DNA from: a virus
DNA length: 24,949 bases
Reading direction: 5' to 3' (one strand)
Virus record (IMG/VR): IMGVR_UViG_3300020180_000117
Coordinates: 1 to 24,949 of that record
The translations under genes were made by a program, and so were the position numbers. The notes under the pieces are model-generated. The model made no database searches and was not told the origin of the DNA. It was given only the letters and a program-made list of their open reading frames with translations. This document shows positions 7,622 through 13,926 of the stretch, in pieces. Within the stretch, counting starts at the first letter, position 1; every line of letters starts with the position of its first letter.

Positions 7622-8146
7622 CTAGCTGACGGCTGCTGGACCATAATGGCCAAGTCGGCGACCAGTGCCATAACTTTCGTCAACCAAGCCCAGCATAGTG
7701 ACTTCAAGCACACGCTGATCGTCAATCTTGAAGGGCATAGATACGCTTTCTACAGAAACAGCTTTATAGATCGTTAAATCATCTGAAAGGTCAGTAGCGA
7801 CATTTCTGAGTGGATGGAGAATAAGCTGCTTAGCTTCAGTGCGCAAACTGGCACCAGCATCAGCACCGAAATCGTTACGATCTGCAACACCAGCACCATC
7901 ATATGAGCTGGTTTCAGGGATTGCGATGTTCCACTGTGCCCATTCGGTTTGAGCCATCTTGAACTTGAGCATTAAGCGATTGCCGGTTAGGATTTTATCA
8001 ATCGGGGTGTTGCCGTATTTATCTACGACCACATCAGTAAAGTCGCGCTCTGCGGTTAACTCCGCGCCCTCAAGGGTGTGGCCTACACTGACACCATTAA
8101 AGGTGATTTGCAGTGGGCCGGCTATTTCTACTTTTGAGATGTCCAT
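7622..8146 (-). CDS. Major tail (tube) protein
   Basis: The 174-aa protein has a good Shine-Dalgarno (CAGGAG) 8 nt before its ATG at 8146. It follows the head-tail joining genes (and an HNH insertion) and precedes the chaperones, the normal place of the tube subunit. It is beta-rich with no membrane segment. The N-terminus reads MDISKVEIAGPLQITFNGVS and VGHTLEGAELTAERDFTDVV, then VDKYGNTPIDKILTG, like tube proteins of the lambda gpV/SPP1 gp17.1 fold. The C-terminal part has VESVSMPFKIDDQRVLEVTM, typical of the closing beta-strands. Hexamers of this protein should stack into the tube. No Ig-like domain is fused to it. Confidence 0.82.
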   Translation of the reverse strand: MDISKVEIAGPLQITFNGVSVGHTLEGAELTAERDFTDVVVDKYGNTPIDKILTGNRLMLKFKMAQTEWAQWNIAIPETSSYDGAGVADRNDFGADAGASLRTEAKQLILHPLRNVATDLSDDLTIYKAVSVESVSMPFKIDDQRVLEVTMLGLVDESYGTGRRLGHYGPAAVS

Positions 8147-8219
8147 ATTTTACTCCTGTTGTTCTGCCTAACTTAGATTATTTAGGTTTCTATAAATGAA
8201 TTGTACATAATTCTGTTGC

Positions 8220-8708
8220 TTATGTCCAACTCCAAGTTTTCTTAGATTTTATATAGCTGATAGTTGGTGCGCTAACACCAAATAGTCTGCCTATTTCTTT
8301 TTGCCATAAATTACCCTCCGACAAAAGCTGTCTTACTGTCAGTACATCTTGCTCAGTCAACTTTGACATACCGTGTCGCTCGCCTCTCGCAGCTTGCCTA
8401 TGCAGTGACTTGAAGCTGTGAATTATATTTTCTTTGTGGGTACACCATTCAATATTTGAAACATCGTTATTCCCCCGATTGCCGTCTATGTGATTACACT
8501 CACGTTTATTTTTGGGGTTTGGGATAAATGCCTGAGCGACTAGGCGATGGGCATAATAGCTTTTTGCAACACCGTTTTTGGATAAATTAACTTTTAAGTA
8601 TCCATTTGGCGCAGTGATGAGCTTGAGAAATAAATTATTTTTATCAGACCAGACTCTACCATCCGATGTTATTGAATATTTGCCTTCAAAGTTTACTATA
8701 TTACGCAT
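8220..8708 (-). CDS. HNH homing endonuclease with NUMOD4 motif
   Basis: The 162-aa protein starts at ATG 8708, 2 nt after the tail-terminator stop (TAATAATG). Residues 1-35 match the NUMOD4 DNA-binding motif (EGKYSITSDGRVWS). Residues 50-92 form the HNH_3 nuclease core (AHRLVAQAFIPNP, then CNHIDGNRGNND, then NIEWCTHKEN), with H54 and H73 as likely metal or catalytic histidines. Residues 120-155 look like a helix-turn-helix (WQKEIGRLFGVSAPTISYIK) for target recognition. Such free-standing nucleases cut phage DNA lacking the insertion and spread by repair. It separates two tail genes without breaking either. The 73 nt after it, before the major tail gene, hold no clear terminator. Confidence 0.9.
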   Translation of the reverse strand: MRNIVNFEGKYSITSDGRVWSDKNNLFLKLITAPNGYLKVNLSKNGVAKSYYAHRLVAQAFIPNPKNKRECNHIDGNRGNNDVSNIEWCTHKENIIHSFKSLHRQAARGERHGMSKLTEQDVLTVRQLLSEGNLWQKEIGRLFGVSAPTISYIKSKKTWSWT

Positions 8709-8710
8709 TA

Positions 8711-9142
8711 TTACGATACATTATTTAAATTCCTGCATATAAATTGGACACTAAGGCGGAAAAGTTTACCACCATCATGTCGGTCAACATCATTTATGCT
8801 TCCGAGCGCCCTGGAAAAAGAAATGTGCCAGTTGGCCGTATCGTAATGATAACGCCTATGGAAGTTATTATATACCATTTCCAGTAAAGCATGGGCGCGA
8901 TCTGTCTTGGGGCTACGCGACCAAAAGTCTATAACTGTATATTCGGTGTCAATATAATCATGTGGTGGTGGGCTAGGAGCTTCTACTAGCCAGATGGCTT
9001 CAGTCGCTAAGTCCGGTAACTCACCGACAAAGATTGTCCGATCAGCCGGTGTAGCTGTAGCGAAAGTGCCGAGCTGAAAGTTCTCGCAAAGCTGGGCAAT
9101 TTCTTTAACCAGCATTTTACTCTGCATTATATTTAGCGGCAT
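8711..9142 (-). CDS. Probable tail terminator / tail completion protein
   Basis: The 143-aa protein is the last of a four-gene joining set (connector, head closure, gp10-like, this) and precedes the tail tube gene once the HNH insertion is ignored. Tail terminators (lambda gpU type) cap the tube and bind the head. The sequence suits a small alpha/beta fold: an N-terminal helix (MLVKEIAQLCENFQLGTFA), strands with TIFVGELPD and EYTVIDFWSRS, a helix (RAHALLEMVYNNFHRRYHY) and C-terminal strands (HISFSRALGSINDVDRHDGG, LFRLSVQFICRN). The pattern of a middle helix and final strands mentioning 'D..G.....V.F....' is typical. The function is placed mainly by gene order. Confidence 0.7.
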   Translation of the reverse strand: MPLNIMQSKMLVKEIAQLCENFQLGTFATATPADRTIFVGELPDLATEAIWLVEAPSPPPHDYIDTEYTVIDFWSRSPKTDRAHALLEMVYNNFHRRYHYDTANWHISFSRALGSINDVDRHDGGKLFRLSVQFICRNLNNVS

Positions 9143-9143
9143 A

Positions 9144-9518
9144 TTATAAACCTAACGCCTTTCTAGCTTCTTGAATGTAACTGTTGCGGTTTTTTATAAC
9201 GCCGTTAATAGCGCGCTTAAACCAGCCTGAGCTAGTGCCTGGGGTAGTATATTGTCTGACGCGGTGGCTGCCATCCCGCCGCGCGCCACGTTCTTGGTAA
9301 GCTGAATATTTTTTACCAGCCTCTACTCGCCATTGATCATTAGCGGTCTTAAAATGTCGGACTTCAGACTTCATACCGCCGGTTTTAACTGGCGTACCGG
9401 CAGTGGTTTTAATTGCCCTCTCAATATCACCGGCCATGTGACCCTGAACCATGTCCTTCAAGGCGTCATTTTTGCGCATGAAGCTACCGCGATTGCTCTT
9501 GAAAATTGCTTTACTCAT
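9144..9518 (-). CDS. HK97 gp10-like head-tail joining protein
   Basis: The 124-aa basic protein overlaps the gene before it by ATGA and ends just before the tail-terminator gene. The motif set fits the HK97 gp10-like family: a long N-terminal helix (ALKDMVQGHMAGDIERAIKT), then TPVKTGGMKSEVRHF, in which the conserved 'tPv.tG.l..s' pattern is clear, then WRVEAGKKYSAYQERGARRD ('Y..y.E.G...') and GWFKRAI near the C-terminus. The family bridges connector and tail in HK97-like phages. Size is normal for the family. Confidence 0.87.
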   Translation of the reverse strand: MSKAIFKSNRGSFMRKNDALKDMVQGHMAGDIERAIKTTAGTPVKTGGMKSEVRHFKTANDQWRVEAGKKYSAYQERGARRDGSHRVRQYTTPGTSSGWFKRAINGVIKNRNSYIQEARKALGL

Positions 9519-9853
9519 GATACCTGCCTATGCCGTGCCACTTCGCACTTTATAAATTGCAAACTATTATCAGCCACTAGCCTTTTGGCTTTAGTGACCC
9601 TGATAATTTTAAGATAACCCTCGCTGGAATGGTTGTATATGTCGCCACGCACAACGCTCTCTGTGGCCTTAAACCACAAAATACCCTCAGTTACCACGCC
9701 GTCACGGTTAACGCTGTGCTGGAGGCTACTGATGTCCCTGTAGAGGCAATCGCTAGTACTGGTAGCCCCATAGTTAATATCACCAAATTCATTCTCAGTC
9801 ACTACAACTTTGGTGGCGGTTTCTACCAACTTAGCATCAATATCTATACTCAT
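9515..9853 (-). CDS. Probable head closure (stopper) protein
   Basis: The 112-aa protein starts at ATG 9853, 3 nt after the connector stop, and overlaps the gp10-like gene by four bases. Its place, second in the joining set, matches the head-closure (SPP1 gp16-like) protein. It looks like a small beta-barrel: TKVVVTENEFGDINYGA, then VVTEGILWFKAT, VVRGDIYNH and GYLKIIRVTKAKRLVADNS. The GDIY...GYLKI pattern is common in stopper proteins, where the ring plugs the connector after DNA packaging. Sequence similarity alone would not settle it; order and size are the main support. Confidence 0.68.
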   Translation of the reverse strand: MSIDIDAKLVETATKVVVTENEFGDINYGATSTSDCLYRDISSLQHSVNRDGVVTEGILWFKATESVVRGDIYNHSSEGYLKIIRVTKAKRLVADNSLQFIKCEVARHRQVS

Positions 9854-9856
9854 GGC

Positions 9857-10468
9857 CTACCCCAACAGTAAATCTCGGCGCAGATCCAAGATGCTTTTAA
9901 CATTAGGATTATTGCTGGCGATGCCGTCCAAGGCACTCGCAGAGGTGTCATAGGATATGCTGTGGCCTTCCAGGCTCTCGCTAGCGATGTTCCCACCTGA
10001 ACTAGCTATTTTGCTCTGATTAAGCACCTCAGCGGCCATAATCGTAGCTGCCGTCTGAATATCGGTAGGCACAGTACCACCATCTCCATATTCACTGAAC
10101 TTGGCCGTCACGCCTACACGCCGTAAACCGACAGGAAAAAAACCGCTGCGGCGGACGATTTCTCTCTTGACGGTATCATTAACCGGCTCGGCTACATAGT
10201 CGTCGAGGTTGGTATAAGTATCGGCCACCGTACCGTCATTATCGTAAGTTTTAACAGCCGTAATATCGGTGCAGGGATCAATGTCTGCAACTTTGCCACC
10301 ACCATCAAAATAACGGGTAGTTTCGGAGGCGCTATCAAAAGTGCTAGACAGTTTTTTATCAATCCAAACTTTTATAGCCGGTATTAAGATGGCTAAAAAG
10401 GAAGTTTCATTGGCGACAAGTGTGCGCTGAAGGTAATTTTGGACTAATGTAGTGCTAGTATAGGCCAT
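9857..10468 (-). CDS. Head-tail connector (gp6-like adaptor)
   Basis: The 203-aa protein is the first gene of the joining set. Its ATG overlaps the TAA of the 30-codon ORF before it (TAATG). It fits the gp6/gp15-like adaptor family that binds the portal: an N-terminal helical part (YTSTTLVQNYLQRTL, FLAILIPAIKVWIDKKL), a beta excursion (TTRYFDGGGK, ITAVKTYDNDG, VKREIVRRSGFFPVGLRRVG, VTAKFSEYG), then a helix with PTDIQTAATIMAAEVLNQ and a C-terminal helix NPNVKSILDLRRDLLLG. The 'v.V.a.fGy......vP..i..A....a' layout is typical. Confidence 0.85.
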   Translation of the reverse strand: MAYTSTTLVQNYLQRTLVANETSFLAILIPAIKVWIDKKLSSTFDSASETTRYFDGGGKVADIDPCTDITAVKTYDNDGTVADTYTNLDDYVAEPVNDTVKREIVRRSGFFPVGLRRVGVTAKFSEYGDGGTVPTDIQTAATIMAAEVLNQSKIASSGGNIASESLEGHSISYDTSASALDGIASNNPNVKSILDLRRDLLLG

Positions 10469-10560
10469 TATTTCTGTCCCTTCTTTTTCTTTTTCTTAGC
10501 ACGCTTGGCGAATAGAGGTCTTAGAAATGCGGCATGTCTGATGTTGTTTAGATTAAGCAT
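10468..10560 (-). CDS. Lys-rich 30-aa mini-protein
   Basis: A complete ORF of 30 codons fills the gap between the HNH gene and the connector gene. Its ATG (10560-10558) lies inside the last codons of the HNH gene (8-nt overlap), and its TAA shares a base with the connector ATG. The peptide begins MLNLNNIRHAAFLRP and ends in a very basic tail with six consecutive lysines and GQK. No Shine-Dalgarno is evident, so translation would depend on coupling. It could be a small nucleic-acid- or capsid-associated peptide. If the HNH gene is an insertion, this ORF may originally have followed the capsid gene directly. It could also be only a coupling leader. Confidence 0.5.
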   Translation of the reverse strand: MLNLNNIRHAAFLRPLFAKRAKKKKKKGQK

Positions 10561-11278
10561 GAATATATTGTAACACTATCAGAATGTGCCGTCCGGTTTC
10601 TTTATCTTGAAATACGTTTTTGTAGCCACATTTATTGCGCGGGGTTATCTTGCGCACCGGCTGTTGATTGGCTAGTCGCATACCTTTCATACGAGCTTCC
10701 GACTTGTAGACATGGCCCAGCTCGCCTGAGGTTTTCTTCTGGTGGCATGGTAGACATAGCGTCTGCCCATTGCTGACATCCCACAAGATAGAACAAGCTA
10801 AGGCGTCCTTTACGGATTTGATATTATAGTTCTCAAGGATTTTATGAAACATAACAGGTGAGTGGTCGGCGTTAAGCCTACCCCCTTGGCCACACAGAAC
10901 GCAGGTATAACCATCTCGTTCATATACGGCCTTGCGCCACTCTTTGTAATGGGATAGCCGTCTTATAGCTTCTGCAACTGGTGTTATACCACCCCTCCAA
11001 TTAGTATTGGCAGCGCCTATAATTCGTGCATCTCCCTTCTTGAAAGACGTATGACTGCCAGGCTTCCCAAGTTTATTTTTATTGTTAGTCATTTGACATT
11101 TTCTTGAGCAGAACTTAGGCATCATCTTGGGGTTTTCTAAACCTTTCTGACGGGCGTAATCGCTTCTCCAAAACTCATTACCACAGACTAGACAGTTATA
11201 GGTATGCCTAGAATGCGCCCTTTTCTCAAACGTCTTTCCTAACCAGTAGCCACCTTCGCCCTTCTTAAACTTTGGCAT
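10553..11278 (-). CDS. HNH endonuclease with N-terminal zinc finger, homing type
   Basis: The 241-aa protein lies between the capsid and connector genes, which are otherwise normal neighbours. C29, C32, C57 and C61 (CLVCGNEF and FCSRKC) form a zinc-finger-like module for DNA binding. Residues 115-180 form the HNH core: KAVYERDGYTCVLCGQGG with C126 and C129, NADHSP with D138-H139, and SNGQTLCLPCHQKK with N170, C175, C178 and H179. The C-terminus (NKCGYKNVFQDKETG) may add another DNA-contacting module. It is probably a free-standing homing endonuclease, though some HNH proteins help terminase cleave packaging ends. It has its own promoter-like sequence and hairpin, unlike the surrounding late genes. 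Confidence 0.9.
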   Translation of the reverse strand: MPKFKKGEGGYWLGKTFEKRAHSRHTYNCLVCGNEFWRSDYARQKGLENPKMMPKFCSRKCQMTNNKNKLGKPGSHTSFKKGDARIIGAANTNWRGGITPVAEAIRRLSHYKEWRKAVYERDGYTCVLCGQGGRLNADHSPVMFHKILENYNIKSVKDALACSILWDVSNGQTLCLPCHQKKTSGELGHVYKSEARMKGMRLANQQPVRKITPRNKCGYKNVFQDKETGRHILIVLQYIHA

Positions 11279-11280
11279 AT

Positions 11281-11302
11281 AAAAAGTCCCCTTTCGGGGA
11301 CT
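11281..11302 (-). terminator. GNRA-capped hairpin with U-tract after the capsid gene
   Basis: On the minus strand AGTCCCC pairs perfectly with GGGGACT around a GAAA tetraloop and is followed by TTTTT, a textbook intrinsic terminator. It lies 38 nt after the capsid stop and only 2 nt before the ATG of the HNH gene. The GGGGA arm is also the only Shine-Dalgarno candidate for that gene, so the stem could block its translation. Confidence 0.85.
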
Positions 11303-11303
11303 A

Positions 11304-11332
11304 ATTATACCTGATTGCGTACAGGATTACAA
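11304..11332 (-). promoter_or_regulatory. Sigma70-like promoter directly upstream of the hairpin
   Basis: TTGTAA (11332-11327, 4 of 6 matches to TTGACA), a 17-nt spacer and a perfect TATAAT (11309-11304) point toward the HNH gene. The expected start would fall at the base of the terminator-like hairpin, giving an mRNA that begins with that stem-loop. It sits immediately after the capsid stop codon. Confidence 0.6.
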
Positions 11333-11340
11333 TACAGTAC

Positions 11341-12753
11341 CTAACTCACGCTCCCAGTTCCGAGAACTGCGAACTTGGGCCTATTAGCCTTCGGACAGAT
11401 GTGCAACAGCCGGATCACCGCACGCATGGCCGTAGCATCCTGAGTGGCTAAGTTAAGGTCAGTACCCTCACTGTCAACCACTGTAGCTTCTGTCAGCATT
11501 TTCAAAGCCATACCACGCTTGTTGTATAGCAAAGTATTGCTTAGATCACCGTATACCGCAAAGGCATCGTTGGCAGACACAGAGTTGCTTGTTGGCAATA
11601 CTCTTGTGAATACAACAGGAGTACCCCAAGGAGTAGTTGGCTGGTTAATATTTCCAACCCAACCAGTCGCCGTATTCAAACTGCCCGATATGAAGTGGTC
11701 GTTGGTAGTACCACGCGTTTCAACCAGTCGGTACCAAGTTTCTTTTCGCAAGAACCACTTGTAGTTAGATGTATCAATGTCATCTTCCAATTTAGCTTCG
11801 GTGTCTAACAAGTCTGTCCATGTAACTGTAGTACCAGCACCAGATACGTTCTCGGTAATTACACCAGACAAGTTAGTAATACCATAAGTAGTATCGGTGA
11901 ACACTAGCTCGTCAGCTTTCTTGGCATAAGCACGAGTCAATTCGCGAGTAACCAAGTTCCAGTAGTCAACAGCAGCGTCATCGGTTAGCTCATCGGTAGC
12001 CGGTACGATAACTGCAAACTTCTGCAAGCTAACTTCATTCTTAGCAAATGCCAGCTTCGCACTGGTTTTAACACCAGCTTCAGCCGTACTATAGAAAGTC
12101 AACCCGCTATCTAATGACAGTACACGTACCGCAGTACGGTCTGTCTGTCGAACATCAGCATATTGAAATGCCACGCCGAATGAAGGTAAGTTATCAAATA
12201 CAGTAGTAACAAACTCAGCGTCAGGGATTAGAACTGCACCATCAGCGGCAGTCGTTTCGTTGGCGTAACCAGCTTTGGCTACAGCTTCTTGACCTTTGCT
12301 CTGTAGAAGCTCGTTACGAGCTTTGATTTGTGATGCTAGAGCGTAACGGTTAAGTGCCACCAGTTCCTCTCGGTTGCCAGTATCAGGGTCAAGTGCACGC
12401 GCAGCACGGTAAAAGCGCATAGCCGGTGACATATTAGAAATTTCATCAGTAAACTTACCGTCAGCAATACCCTTGGCCACAGGATCGTCAGCATCAAGAC
12501 TAGCTTGGTGTTTTTTTACAGCTTTACGCTCAATCTCTTCAACATTTTTCATGTGTTCGTCAAGAATGTCTTTAGTAGCTTCTTCTACCGCAGTCTTAAC
12601 AGCAGCTTTAACAGCCTTGTCAATATCTTCTTTGCTGGCATCGCTCATTTCGGACTTAACTTTGTCAACAATAGTTTTTACTGCTGCATCGTCTAGTTCA
12701 AAATTCTCTTCAATTATTTCATTTCCGTCCTTGTCCAGTTTGTTGTCGCTCAT
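11341..12753 (-). CDS. Major capsid protein, HK97 fold
   Basis: The 470-aa protein starts at ATG 12753, with AAGGA 8 nt upstream, inside the 3' end of the protease gene. Residues 1 to about 160 are charged, helical and Lys/Glu/Ala-rich (DAAVKTIVDKVKSEMSDASK, EIERKAVKKHQASLD), as in the scaffold-like delta domain that the protease removes. From about residue 165 the HK97-fold body begins: ADGAVLIPDAEFVTTVFDNL (N-arm region), KFAVIVPATDELTDDAAVDY, ELTRAYAKKADELVF (spine helix), WFLRKETWYRLVETRG, and PTTPWGTPVVFTRVLP to the end. Capsomers of this protein form the icosahedral head. I see no obvious partner for the HK97 Lys-Asn cross-link, which cannot be judged without alignment. Confidence 0.93.
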   Translation of the reverse strand: MSDNKLDKDGNEIIEENFELDDAAVKTIVDKVKSEMSDASKEDIDKAVKAAVKTAVEEATKDILDEHMKNVEEIERKAVKKHQASLDADDPVAKGIADGKFTDEISNMSPAMRFYRAARALDPDTGNREELVALNRYALASQIKARNELLQSKGQEAVAKAGYANETTAADGAVLIPDAEFVTTVFDNLPSFGVAFQYADVRQTDRTAVRVLSLDSGLTFYSTAEAGVKTSAKLAFAKNEVSLQKFAVIVPATDELTDDAAVDYWNLVTRELTRAYAKKADELVFTDTTYGITNLSGVITENVSGAGTTVTWTDLLDTEAKLEDDIDTSNYKWFLRKETWYRLVETRGTTNDHFISGSLNTATGWVGNINQPTTPWGTPVVFTRVLPTSNSVSANDAFAVYGDLSNTLLYNKRGMALKMLTEATVVDSEGTDLNLATQDATAMRAVIRLLHICPKANRPKFAVLGTGSVS

Positions 12754-13543
12754 TATTATTGTCCTTTATGCTTAACTTGATAGTTTTAATAACCCTTTGG
12801 GCTTGGGCCTGTACCGCTTTGGCATCTTTAAGTATAAAATGTCTAACGGTTTTTATATTAGTGGCGTCTATGAGTTTGGGGTCTTGCGACGTTTGCTCTA
12901 GACGGTCAACCACGTTCCTAAGAACTTTGATTGCATCGTTGATTTCATTCTCTGGCATATCTTTGAATTTGTCAAGCATAATCTTTTGACTAAACTCGGT
13001 AAACTCCTCGCGGATAGTTTCAACTGTCTTGCCGGTCATAGCTTCTAGGCTACGGCTGGTGATTATCGCTTGTTCGTTGGCTGGTACGGGTACAACACTA
13101 AACTCCACCATGTCCATTTCTTCAATCGTACGGTAGTCCTCGCTCCACTGGCGCACAATGCCACCGATGGAAACAGAGTTAAGGTAGCCACCTTTTATTA
13201 GGTCATAGACGGTTTTTGCAAAAGGGTATTCCTCAACAGCCAATTGGAATTGTGCTTTGATTTTGTTTTTCATCTCTACGAGTTTGAGGGTCTTGCCGAT
13301 GGGCAGACTAGAATAATCATGTCCATAAAGAACTGGCCCGCCAGTGGCCATGAAGCCATCGGTACTAATGCCAGTAGTTATAATGTTCTCCCCTGTGCGA
13401 TCTACTGTGCTTGTTGTAACAACTGCTTCAATAACGCCGTCTGCTAACGCTTTGGTGGCGTTCTTTTCTATATGCAAGAATACTTTTACTTTTTCGCCAA
13501 GTTCTCTTTTTGTGATTTCTGCATCAATAACTTTATTGCTCAT
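12719..13543 (-). CDS. Prohead maturation protease (U35 / HK97 gp4 family)
   Basis: The 274-aa protein lies immediately upstream of the capsid gene and overlaps it by 35 nt. The likely catalytic triad can be read in order: H75 in VLYGHDYSSLPIG, S125 in LNSVSIGG and E147 in MVEFSVVPVPAN. These match the H...S...E pattern of herpes-assemblin-like phage proteases. The N-terminal core spans about residues 20-165. The C-terminal 110 residues are helical and charged (ETIREEFTEFSQKIML, AIKVLRNVVDRLEQ) and probably targets or self-cleaves during assembly. A ribosome-binding AAGGA precedes the ATG at 13543. It trims the capsid delta domain within the prohead. Confidence 0.92.
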   Translation of the reverse strand: MSNKVIDAEITKRELGEKVKVFLHIEKNATKALADGVIEAVVTTSTVDRTGENIITTGISTDGFMATGGPVLYGHDYSSLPIGKTLKLVEMKNKIKAQFQLAVEEYPFAKTVYDLIKGGYLNSVSIGGIVRQWSEDYRTIEEMDMVEFSVVPVPANEQAIITSRSLEAMTGKTVETIREEFTEFSQKIMLDKFKDMPENEINDAIKVLRNVVDRLEQTSQDPKLIDATNIKTVRHFILKDAKAVQAQAQRVIKTIKLSIKDNNNERQQTGQGRK

Positions 13544-13575
13544 AGTTTCCTTTTATAGTTTATACCTATAGCGGA

Positions 13576-13584
13576 ATTATACCA
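13576..13584 (-). promoter_or_regulatory. Extended -10 promoter for protease-capsid genes
   Basis: The 105-nt gap before the protease gene holds TGGTATAAT, a perfect TATAAT with the extended TGn element, 33 nt before the ATG. The hexamer 17 nt upstream is a poor -35 (GGGTAG), as usual for extended -10 sites. Nothing else is recognised in this gap. It would give extra transcription of the most-needed genes. Confidence 0.55.
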
Positions 13585-13648
13585 TGTTCTTTTAGTATCT
13601 ACCCGACACCCAGTAAAGCAAAATGTTTAAGTCCCGAAACTGTAGCCG

Positions 13649-13909
13649 TTATACAATCTCTAACTTCACCACAGCAATCATCGCAATCTCAGCGTTCATA
13701 GAATCAGATGCTATTTTTTGTTGAGTAGGCAAGTTTAATATCCCTGTATTTAATTTTGCCTCCTGTCCATCAAGCCACACGCTGAAAGCCGCTTTGGTAA
13801 CTCCACCATCGGTAAAATACTCAATGATAGATGTGATAGCTTTCATTGCATCATTTTGGTTTAATTCCGCGACATATGCGAGCAATAGTTTTTTTGTATC
13901 TTCAGTCAT
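13649..13909 (-). CDS. Small unknown protein (86 aa)
   Basis: The frame starts at ATG 13909, 17 nt after the fibre-like gene, and ends before the promoter-bearing gap. The protein is soluble, mildly acidic and mostly helical: MTEDTKKLLLAYVAELNQ, AMKAITSIIEYFTDGG, AAFSVWLDGQEAKLNTG, then a final segment NAEIAMIAVVKLEIV that is beta-like. No known domain or motif is recognised. Following a fibre-like gene it could be a small fibre chaperone or accessory, but this is location-based speculation. Confidence 0.65.
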   Translation of the reverse strand: MTEDTKKLLLAYVAELNQNDAMKAITSIIEYFTDGGVTKAAFSVWLDGQEAKLNTGILNLPTQQKIASDSMNAEIAMIAVVKLEIV

Positions 13910-13926
13910 AGTTTAATCATACCATA

